Shown piece after piece: positions 57,187 through 64,000 of a DNA stretch of 64,000 nt. Under the pieces are notes generated by a model, which made no database searches, had not been told where the DNA came from, and saw only the letters and a list, made by a program, of their open reading frames with translations. Origin of the DNA: a candidate division KSB1 bacterium (GTDB lineage: Bacteria > Zhuqueibacterota > Zhuqueibacteria > JANLFK01 > Oleimicrobiaceae); contig JANLFK010000001.1 of assembly GCA_024655945.1 (NCBI GenBank), positions 434,001 to 498,000 on the forward strand, given 5' to 3'. Each line of letters begins with the position of its first letter. Position 1 is the stretch's first letter. The translations under genes were made by a program, and so were the position numbers.

Positions 57187-58529
57187 AGCCAGTTCCTCCT
57201 GTTGTCCCTCTCTGCGTTGGCCACGTACTGCTGCAAATACCGATAGTCCGGGGTCAGCTCGCCACGGTGCACGATCACCGCGCGCTTGATCTCCGGCGGC
57301 AATTCGAGCGCCTGGAAATCGCCACCATAGTCGGCGGTGACGATGGCCGGCACATAGTCCTTGAGCACGCTGCTGAAATAGACCGATGAGGCGCGCGGCA
57401 GCTCGCAGGGGAGATTGTCCACCGCCAATACCACAACCCCTCGCCCTTCATGCCCAGGCGTGGCAGTAGCCGTCAGCGGGTCATAGACAAAGATCGGCTC
57501 ATCCGGACTCGTAGCGCGCACGGTACATTCAATCGAGCCTTCGACGTCGCAGGAGATGTCGCCGATCACCCGCAAGCGCGGCTTCGATCCTTGTGCAAAG
57601 AGAAGGCGCAGGTGCTCTTTGGTCACGAGTCGTGGACAGCGCGCGTCCCAGTAGATGCCGTTGACCAGCACCGAGAGGTGGGGCACATAGTCGGCGAAAC
57701 GCCCCTCGTACCGCTGCGGATGCTGGTAGTAGTCTTGCAGGTCGAAGCGACCGTTGGGCTCCACCGGTCTGACCATCTCCTCCTCATGGAAGACGACCTT
57801 GTAGAGGATGTTGCGCGCGCAATCTCCACCAGCACTCAACTCCGATAGCTGGGCAGGCGCAACCTTGCGGTGGGGGAGCAAGTCGAAAATTTCCTGCGCC
57901 CCCTGAGAGACATGCCCATATCCCGCAAACCCGCAGACAAAGGGCACCAAGCCCTCGGGGAGGCCATCGCTGGCAATCCGCTGGCCCACGCGCTCCACCG
58001 CCTCTTTTGCCTCCTGCAGCGTCGCATAGCGGTGTGCAGGCTGAAGCGCGGCGAACGGCGTCTCCAGCCCCTCGTTGCGCAGGCGCAGCCCCAGCGCCCA
58101 CAACGTGTCCAGCATCCCCGCCAGACCGGCATGCCTGCCGAAAAAGATCAGCCGCCTGCCGCGCTCGTCGACAATCCTCTCATAGTCTATCAGAGTGCAA
58201 CCCAGTTCCAAGAGCCTCTTTAGCATGGGCATATTGTGCTTCTGGCCCTTGATGACGTGAGCAAAAAAAACGTACGTACCGCCCGGCCGGAAGAAATGCA
58301 GCGGAATTTCCTTCACGGCAAAGACCACGGGGCAGTCGCTCACATCATCCTTGACGGGAATGCCCAGCTCGCGGTACTGCTCGTCGGTGAACACACGGAT
58401 GGGCGAGCTTTCGACGACGCACTGCAGCCCGTGCTCCGCACACAGCGCCTGCACGTGGTGCGGCGTGAGCGGCGCGCGCCGTTCCCAGCGATTCTTGTCT
58501 TCACGCCTTATGGCAAATAGCTTGTTCAC
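57171..58529 (-). CDS. Lysine-2-oxoglutarate reductase (saccharopine-forming)
   Basis: A 452-residue protein of the AlaDH/PNT-type LKR family. The N-terminus IRREDKNRWERRAPLTPHHV matches the LKR half of eukaryotic LKR/SDH nearly word for word; later blocks are FFGRHAGLAGMLDTLWALG and the GFAGYGHVSQGAQEIFDLL Rossmann-like segment. It condenses lysine with 2-oxoglutarate to saccharopine. It lies 14 bases after the aldehyde dehydrogenase and overlaps the saccharopine dehydrogenase start. Confidence 0.9.
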   Translation of the reverse strand: MNKLFAIRREDKNRWERRAPLTPHHVQALCAEHGLQCVVESSPIRVFTDEQYRELGIPVKDDVSDCPVVFAVKEIPLHFFRPGGTYVFFAHVIKGQKHNMPMLKRLLELGCTLIDYERIVDERGRRLIFFGRHAGLAGMLDTLWALGLRLRNEGLETPFAALQPAHRYATLQEAKEAVERVGQRIASDGLPEGLVPFVCGFAGYGHVSQGAQEIFDLLPHRKVAPAQLSELSAGGDCARNILYKVVFHEEEMVRPVEPNGRFDLQDYYQHPQRYEGRFADYVPHLSVLVNGIYWDARCPRLVTKEHLRLLFAQGSKPRLRVIGDISCDVEGSIECTVRATSPDEPIFVYDPLTATATPGHEGRGVVVLAVDNLPCELPRASSVYFSSVLKDYVPAIVTADYGGDFQALELPPEIKRAVIVHRGELTPDYRYLQQYVANAERDNRRNWLCKTS

Positions 58530-58543
58530 AGGCTCTCCGGTGC

Positions 58544-60073
58544 TCAGTCACCAAACTTGATGCCCTGGGCCAAGGGCAGCTCGGTGGACCAGTTGATGGT
58601 GTTGGTCTGGCGCCGCATGTAGGCCTTCCAGGCATCGGAGCCTGCCTCGCGACCGCCGCCTGTGGACTTTTCGCCGCCAAAGGCGCCACCGATCTCTGCG
58701 CCGCTGGTGCCGATGTTAATGTTGGCGATGCCACAGTCGCTGCCCCGCGCAGAAAGGAAGGTCTCTGCCGACAGCAAGTTGGTGGTGAACATCGCCGAGC
58801 TCAACCCTTGCTCCACGCTGTTGTGGATTTCGATGGCCTCATCCAGAGTGGCGAAAGGCATCACGTAGAGAATTGGGGCAAAAGTCTCTTCGCCGACAAT
58901 GGGCATGTCCGGGCGTGCTTTCACGATGGTCGGTTCCACATAGCATCCTGACTTGAACTGCGGGCCGGTCAGCTCCCGCCCGCCATAGACAATCTCCCCG
59001 CCCTGCTGCTTGATAATCTCAATCGCACGCAGGAAGACCTCCACCTCAGAACGAGCAACCATCGGTCCCATGAGAACGCCCTTCTCCAAGGGGTTGCCGA
59101 TGCGCACCTGTTTGTAGGCATTGACGAGCCTTTCAAGAAGAGTATCAAAAATGGTCTCTTGGACAATAAGCCGCCTGGTGGTCGTGCAGCGCTGTCCTGC
59201 GGTGCCCACGGCCCCAAACAGCACTGCGCGCACGACGAGGTCCATGTTGGCATCCTCCATGACGATGATGCCGTTGTTGCCGCCCAATTCCAGGATGGTG
59301 CGCCCCAAGCGCTGGCCCACCACCGCGCCAATGCGTCGGCCCATCTCGCAGCTCCCGGTGGCGCTGATGAGCGGGAGGCGCGGGTCGTTGATCATCTTCT
59401 CCCCTACCACTCGCCCGCTGCCCACGGCCAAGTTGAGGATCCCCTCGGGCAGGCCGTTGGCCTTCGGCACATCGGCCAGGATTTTGTGCACGGCGATGGC
59501 GCACAGGGGCGTCAGGGACGACGGCTTCCAAATCATCGTGTCGCCACAGACCAAGGCGATCATAGCGTTCCAGGACCAGACGGCCACCGGAAAGTTGAAC
59601 GCGGTGATGATCCCCACAATGCCAAGGGGGTGCCACTGCTCGTACATGCGGTGCATCGGGCGTTCGGACTGCATGGTCAGCCCGTAGAGCTGCCGCGAGA
59701 GACCCACGGCAAAGTCGGCCATGTCGATCATCTCCTGCACCTCGCCCTCGCCCTCGGGCAGGATCTTGCCCATTTCCAGCGTGACCAGCTTGCCCAGCGG
59801 TTCCTTGTATTCGCGCAGCTTCAGGCCCATCTGGCGCACGATCTCGCCCCGCTTGGGGGCAGGCACCATCCGCCACCACTTGAAAGCTTCTTGGGCTTTG
59901 GCCACGATGGCCTCGTACTCCTGTTCGTCCACCTGGCGCACGGTGGCAATCACCTCGCCATCGATGGGGGAGATGGACTGCAGCACACCACCTTTGCCTT
60001 CCAACCACTGGGTGCCGGTACACCCACCAGAGTTTTCCTTCTCAATGCCAAGGGTCTTTAGGAAGTCGTACAT
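58544..60073 (-). CDS. Aminoadipate-semialdehyde dehydrogenase (ALDH7 family)
   Basis: A 509-residue aldehyde dehydrogenase. It has the ALDH7 features FNFPVAVWSWNAMIALVCGD, ATGSCEMGRRIGA and catalytic Glu and Cys blocks ILELGGNNGIIVMEDANMDL and FGAVGTAGQRCTTTRRLIV. In this operon it oxidises aminoadipate semialdehyde to aminoadipate, the third step of lysine degradation. Start ATG 60073 has GGAGG eight bases upstream; the open frame six codons longer is not needed. First gene of the lysine operon. Confidence 0.93.
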   Translation of the reverse strand: MYDFLKTLGIEKENSGGCTGTQWLEGKGGVLQSISPIDGEVIATVRQVDEQEYEAIVAKAQEAFKWWRMVPAPKRGEIVRQMGLKLREYKEPLGKLVTLEMGKILPEGEGEVQEMIDMADFAVGLSRQLYGLTMQSERPMHRMYEQWHPLGIVGIITAFNFPVAVWSWNAMIALVCGDTMIWKPSSLTPLCAIAVHKILADVPKANGLPEGILNLAVGSGRVVGEKMINDPRLPLISATGSCEMGRRIGAVVGQRLGRTILELGGNNGIIVMEDANMDLVVRAVLFGAVGTAGQRCTTTRRLIVQETIFDTLLERLVNAYKQVRIGNPLEKGVLMGPMVARSEVEVFLRAIEIIKQQGGEIVYGGRELTGPQFKSGCYVEPTIVKARPDMPIVGEETFAPILYVMPFATLDEAIEIHNSVEQGLSSAMFTTNLLSAETFLSARGSDCGIANINIGTSGAEIGGAFGGEKSTGGGREAGSDAWKAYMRRQTNTINWSTELPLAQGIKFGD

Positions 60074-60161
60074 GGGCAAGTCCTCCGTCACGCATGTGCC
60101 ACTGTCCGGTGCGCCTCCCTGATCACAGCTGAGGACCTGTGGACGCGCTTCTTAGCTGGTA

Positions 60162-60190
60162 AGTATAGCAAAATTTCGCCTAAAAGTCAA
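60162..60190 (-). promoter_or_regulatory. Promoter of the lysine-degradation operon
   Basis: Minus strand TTGACT (complement of 60185-60190), 17-base spacer, TATACT (complement of 60162-60167); near-consensus. TSS about 80 bases before the aldehyde dehydrogenase start. Confidence 0.7.
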
Positions 60191-60222
60191 GCTGAAAGGC
60201 CTTGTGCGGTGGACGATCCTTG

Positions 60223-61977
60223 TCACGCCAGGGTTAGATTGAGGAGCGTGCCCACTGCCAACGTGACCACCAGCATGATCGCCGTCGCACGCAACATATC
60301 TTTGATCCCCAGCTCTTTGAGCATAACCACAAAGGTCGCCATGCAGGGGAAATACATGGTCAGCACCACGCTGGCGATGACCAGCTGCCTCATGCTCATT
60401 TGCAACGGGGCCAGCATGCCCACCGCCACATCTTTGCGCAGGAAGCCAACAATCATTGCCCCGACCGCCTCCTTGGGCAACCCCAGAAGACCGGTCACCA
60501 CCGGGGCAGCAATGCTTCCCACCACGCCAATAATGCCAAAGCGGTACAAGAGGTTCACGATCAATACCCCCAGGAGTACGAACGGCACCGCTTCCTGGAG
60601 GAACCAACGCAGGCGCAACAGCAGCTTGCGCAGCAGCCCAGGCACGTAGGGGAACCTATAGGGAGGGATCTCCACGAAGATTTCGGGGCTCTCCCCTTTG
60701 AGTAACAGGTTCATGACCACGCCCAGCACTATCCCGACCGCCAAGAGGGTGCCAAACACCATGAGCAGGGCCGAGGCGCCGTAGCTGCCCACCAGACCGA
60801 TGATGACCGCGGTCTGGGAGGCACAAGGAACGGCGATGGCCATCAAGGTGGCTGCGATGAAGCGCTCACGGCGCGTCTCAAGGATGCGGGTAGCCATGAC
60901 TCCTGGCACATTGCACCCGCACCCCAGGAGCATGGGCACAATAGCTAAGCCGTGCAGGCCGAGGCGGTGCATGATGCCATCCAAAAGCACGCTCAGCCGC
61001 GGCACGTAGCCAGAATCCTCGCCGATGCTCAAGACCAGATAAACAGCGACCACATACGGAAATACCACCGCAAAGTCGACAAACAGCCCTGTGGTCAGGA
61101 GCCCCAATGACTGGAGAAAGTCGATTCTGCCTTCTACCAGCCGACCCACCAGGATGTCGTGCAGCACTCCTCCAGACCCCAACAGGTGGGAAAGGCGCAT
61201 CATGAGCGAGCCCCAGTAGCGCTCGAACAGAGGCTCCATCAGGCGCGTGGCCAGTCCCTCGCCGACGAAGCGAATGACCCGGAAGGAGAGATAGAGGACC
61301 ACTGCGCCCATGATGGTGCCGGAGAAAGGCTGCAGGGAGGCATCACTCAACTTCTCCAACCAGGTGTGGTGGCGATGCTCGACCTCCTGCACCTTGCGCA
61401 CCACCTTGCCGACTTCCGCCCACCGGTCTTCCTCGTCGAACTCCCAGGTGCCGCCGCGCGCTTCAGGCAAGCGCTGCACCAGCGAGCGGATTCCCTCCCC
61501 AGTGATGGCTACTGTCGGCACCACCGGCACGCCGAGGATCTGCTCCAACTCCTCGACATTGATGGACACTCCGACGTGCTTGGCCTCGTCCCACATGTTG
61601 AGCGCGACCACCATCGGCACGCCGGCCTTCAGCAGTTGCAGCGTGAGGTTGAGGTTGCGCTCCAAGTTGGTGGCATCCACCACGTTGATGACTATGTCAG
61701 GACACTCGCCAGCGGTATGCGCCTCCCGCAACATCTCCAGGGCAACTTCCTCGGCACGCGATGTAGGCTCCAGCGAATAGGTCCCGGGCACGTCTACCAC
61801 CTCCACCTGTTCATCGCCCATGCGCATGAAACCCTTGGTGTACTCGACGGTGGTGCCCGGGTAGTTCGAGGCGATCACGTTTGCGCCGGTCAGGCGCGAA
61901 AAGACCACGCTCTTGCCCACATTGGGGTTACCCATGAGGAGCACACGGCGGCGCCTCTGCGGAACCCGCTCGTTCAT
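60223..61977 (-). CDS. feoB: Ferrous iron transport protein B
   Basis: A 584-residue protein. The N-terminal GTPase domain has G1 LLMGNPNVGKSVVF, G2 in NYPGTTVEYTKG, G3 VVDVPGTYSLEP, G4 LNMWDEAKHV. About eight membrane helices follow with two Gate-type repeats, including PMLLGCGCNVPGVMATRILE and VPCASQTAVIIGLVG with conserved Cys. It imports Fe2+. It is somewhat short (typical FeoB 620-770). The ATG overlaps the stop of feoA by 4 bases. Confidence 0.95.
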   Translation of the reverse strand: MNERVPQRRRRVLLMGNPNVGKSVVFSRLTGANVIASNYPGTTVEYTKGFMRMGDEQVEVVDVPGTYSLEPTSRAEEVALEMLREAHTAGECPDIVINVVDATNLERNLNLTLQLLKAGVPMVVALNMWDEAKHVGVSINVEELEQILGVPVVPTVAITGEGIRSLVQRLPEARGGTWEFDEEDRWAEVGKVVRKVQEVEHRHHTWLEKLSDASLQPFSGTIMGAVVLYLSFRVIRFVGEGLATRLMEPLFERYWGSLMMRLSHLLGSGGVLHDILVGRLVEGRIDFLQSLGLLTTGLFVDFAVVFPYVVAVYLVLSIGEDSGYVPRLSVLLDGIMHRLGLHGLAIVPMLLGCGCNVPGVMATRILETRRERFIAATLMAIAVPCASQTAVIIGLVGSYGASALLMVFGTLLAVGIVLGVVMNLLLKGESPEIFVEIPPYRFPYVPGLLRKLLLRLRWFLQEAVPFVLLGVLIVNLLYRFGIIGVVGSIAAPVVTGLLGLPKEAVGAMIVGFLRKDVAVGMLAPLQMSMRQLVIASVVLTMYFPCMATFVVMLKELGIKDMLRATAIMLVVTLAVGTLLNLTLA

Positions 61978-62303
61978 CGCCGCACGATTACCTTCCGCGC
62001 AAGGCCAAGACCGATGGCGTAGTGGCTGGAGCCTACGCGAAAGGTCACCGGTCCGCGCAGCATCTGGCTGGCGACCTTGGTCACCGTGACCCCAGGTTTT
62101 ATTCCCAGGACTTCCAACCGCTTGACAACTCCATGGCCTCCGGCAATTCTCACCACTGTGCCACTCTCGCCCGGGCGCAACGCAGCCAAATCCACCTCAG
62201 CGGACCTCTCCTGCTCTTCCTTCTGCCGCCCGTGCATCCAAGGGCCCCAACACCAGTGGCGTGCCGTTCTTGTCCTCTGCCTGAACCATTCTATCATTGC
62301 CAT
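61974..62303 (-). CDS. feoA: FeoA-domain ferrous transport accessory protein
   Basis: A 109-residue SH3-like FeoA protein: LAALRPGESGTVVRIAGGHG, VKRLEVLGIKPGVTVTKV, and SHYAIGLGLARKVIV. It binds FeoB. The first ~30 residues (Trp/Arg-rich) lie outside the domain; the true start may be Met3 at 62297, which has AGGA just upstream. The 200 bases before it hold no clear promoter. Confidence 0.88.
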   Translation of the reverse strand: MAMIEWFRQRTRTARHWCWGPWMHGRQKEEQERSAEVDLAALRPGESGTVVRIAGGHGVVKRLEVLGIKPGVTVTKVASQMLRGPVTFRVGSSHYAIGLGLARKVIVRR

Positions 62304-62423
62304 CCTGCGAAATCACCGTCCTTTGTCCGAGTGCGTGTCTGGAAAAGAAATGCTATCTCGGGTCGAGAAAACCGCGGAGTAGACGTGAGACGTTCATGGT
62401 CTTCTTGGCCGGTGCAATGATAC

Positions 62424-62476
62424 AAAAAAAAAGCCACCTGCGCAAGGTCTTTCTCCGACCTCCTAAGGCGCAGGTG
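62424..62476 (-). terminator. Intrinsic terminator after the DUF2851 gene
   Basis: CACCTGCGC (62435-62443) pairs with 62468-62476, with an inner AGGTC/GACCT pairing in the loop. It is followed on the minus strand by nine T residues (complement of 62424-62432). Confidence 0.9.
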
Positions 62477-62503
62477 ACTCACACTGCTCGGGTCGGCAAG
62501 GCG

Positions 62504-63907
62504 CTAAGCTGAAGGCCGCAGTTGAAAGTGCTCTAAGCAGCGAGCGCACCCGTCTTGCTGGCAGAGCGTTTTCCAGAGCTGGATCAATCCCTGCTGGCGG
62601 CGAGCGCTATCCACCGCTGCTCCCGGCCTTCTGGCGAAGAGGCGGTGCCTCATCTGCCTGATGATGGTGTTGTCCGCAAGCAACGGCCTTTGGGCGTAAG
62701 CTTGGGCGAGGAGCGTGCACAGCTGCCCGTCGTCGGTCTCTTTGGCGTAAGCCATCAGGCAGGGGAAGACGATGTTGACCACCATATCGGCGGCGCGTTC
62801 TGGGCCGAGGAGTCTACCACCGCCGCTCATCGCGCCACAGGTGGCCGCCTCGAACCAGTAGTGGCTGCGCCAGAATTGGTCCGCTTCCACGGACAGCGCG
62901 GCGGTCAACTCCCGTCCCAGGTGTGCGATGCGCCGCGCGCCCATCTTCACCTTCCGCACCAAGCTCTCCAGGAAGCCTTGTGCCGCGAAGCGTACCACGA
63001 GGGCGGCCAGGGCGGGGATGCGCCTGGTGGGAAAATTCTGCGGGCGCAGGCGAAAGAAGAGCCACTCCTCCTTGCGCAATGGGTCGATCTTGCGCCGGTA
63101 AGGGAAAGCCTCCCACTCGGCGGCCAGAGCAACCACGTAATCGCGCATGGCAGCATCTGCGCCGGCCAGCTCCTCCGGCGTGGGCAGCAGGCCAGCCGTG
63201 CCGAACAGATAGGCCTGCGCGCGCCGCAATGCCACCTCCTCCCCTGTCCCGTAGATGGCGCGGCACATTTCGGCAAAAGGAAGGCGATCAGCGAGCTTGC
63301 GGAACGGCACCTGGTTCTTGGCGTAGCCCAGTGCTTCCGCAAAACCGCGATACAGAATCTGGTCCCAGTCGTCGGTTAGGCGCTCTTCCTGAAAGCGCAG
63401 GCATTTGGTGCTCAGCCGCTCGTCGCCGGCCATCTCCACCACCTGCAGAATCTCCGCCTCACTCAGCCGCTGCAAAGCGCAATCAACAGCAGGCGGCACG
63501 GTCGATGGTGCACCCTCGTCGGCGAGCTGCTCTGCCGGCTTCGGGAGAAACTGGTCGAGGTTGAGCACGGGGATTTCCACCCCGTCTTGCCGCGTAGTGC
63601 GTTCCTCCGGGTTGGCCTCCATGGTCACCACGTGCAGCACAACACTGTTGTAGCGCGGGTCGCGGTGGTGGCCGTGGCGGTACCAGTCAACTGCTACGGG
63701 ATGGATCTCGATGTCGCCGCAGCACATTTGGCCATCGATGATGACGGTGGCGCCGCGAAAGTCGGGGCCGGCGTCCAGGTTTCGGGTACCGCGGGCGACA
63801 ATCTCCAGGCTCCGGCCGTCCACCGTACACAGCCGACGACCGATGAGATCCTCCCCATCCCACAGCTGGTAAAGGAAGCGCTCCGGGGCAGGTTCTTCGA
63901 TTTTCAT
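62504..63907 (-). CDS. DUF2851 family protein
   Basis: A 467-residue protein of unknown function found mainly in Bacteroidota-like and FCB bacteria. The N-terminus carries the family block FLYQLWDGEDLIGRRLCT, TRNLDAGPDFRGATVIIDG, and CCGDIEIHPVAVDWYRHGHH, which looks like a nuclease- or metal-site region (Asp/Glu/His), and ends QLRPSA. Starts 63907, with AAGGAGGGGG upstream. It has its own strong terminator and no obvious partner in the window. Confidence 0.85.
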   Translation of the reverse strand: MKIEEPAPERFLYQLWDGEDLIGRRLCTVDGRSLEIVARGTRNLDAGPDFRGATVIIDGQMCCGDIEIHPVAVDWYRHGHHRDPRYNSVVLHVVTMEANPEERTTRQDGVEIPVLNLDQFLPKPAEQLADEGAPSTVPPAVDCALQRLSEAEILQVVEMAGDERLSTKCLRFQEERLTDDWDQILYRGFAEALGYAKNQVPFRKLADRLPFAEMCRAIYGTGEEVALRRAQAYLFGTAGLLPTPEELAGADAAMRDYVVALAAEWEAFPYRRKIDPLRKEEWLFFRLRPQNFPTRRIPALAALVVRFAAQGFLESLVRKVKMGARRIAHLGRELTAALSVEADQFWRSHYWFEAATCGAMSGGGRLLGPERAADMVVNIVFPCLMAYAKETDDGQLCTLLAQAYAQRPLLADNTIIRQMRHRLFARRPGAAVDSARRQQGLIQLWKTLCQQDGCARCLEHFQLRPSA

Positions 63908-64000
63908 GCCACCCCCTCCTTGCTGCAGAGAGAGAACCTTTTGCTTGCTTCGCCGCGTAGCCTGCGGCAGTCCAGTCCCTCAGGGTCTCATCCCTGCGCG

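Overview
The window is dense bacterial coding DNA, GC-rich by eye, with no rRNA, prophage, insertion sequence or CRISPR array visible. Several traits point to an FCB-group lineage, most like candidate division KSB1 or a Calditrichota-type relative. They are a TonB-dependent receptor with a carboxypeptidase-like N-terminal domain, a PorV/PorQ-family outer-membrane protein, secreted proteins ending in Por/FlgD-like sorting domains, a GWxTD-like protein, a DUF4921 protein, a DUF2851 protein and inositol-lipid genes. The taxonomic call is inference from gene content.

Region 1 (1-12 kb) holds the start of one UvrA-type ATPase at the left edge, an ECF-type S component, ylxR-ylxQ, queT, an endonuclease III, a NhaC-type antiporter, an MgtC-family protein and a complete uvrA. 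These are followed by a secreted glycoside-hydrolase-like protein with a sorting-domain partner, an ECF sigma factor and tRNA-Phe. Region 2 (12.5-26 kb) is cell-envelope biology: a GT-C glycosyltransferase, a secreted transglutaminase-like protein, a DUF4921/GalT-like protein, then a TonB receptor / large secreted protein / PorV-like trio and a convergent GWxTD-like gene.

Region 3 (26-41.7 kb) is the highlight: one minus-strand run of sixteen tightly packed genes encoding a Tad/Flp pilus. The order of transcription is two flp pilins, tadV peptidase, tadE-like, cpaB, secretin, cpaE, cpaF, a two-domain KaiC-like ATPase, a REC-PAS-GAF histidine kinase, an Rcp1-like receiver, a REC-plus-helical-domain protein, tadB, tadC, a small lipoprotein and a DUF192-methyltransferase fusion. 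The four signalling genes sit inside the secretion-motor gene block, between the ATPase and the inner-membrane platform genes. That suggests a dedicated sensory controller of the pilus. I regard it as the best candidate here for a poorly described system.

Region 4 (42-64 kb) is mostly minus-strand metabolism: an MtnX/SerB-like HAD phosphatase, ppdK, a CtpA-type protease, tmk, a MATE transporter, inositol-3-phosphate synthase, panD, a CDP-alcohol phosphotransferase and rsmI. A PmeII-like restriction-modification pair lies between rsmI and a saccharopine-pathway lysine-degradation operon (aldehyde dehydrogenase, lysine-ketoglutarate reductase, saccharopine dehydrogenase). feoAB and a DUF2851 gene close the window.

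Start codons were moved inward wherever a Shine-Dalgarno sequence, a signal peptide or family length supported it. Promoters and terminators were read by eye; no alignment or search was run.
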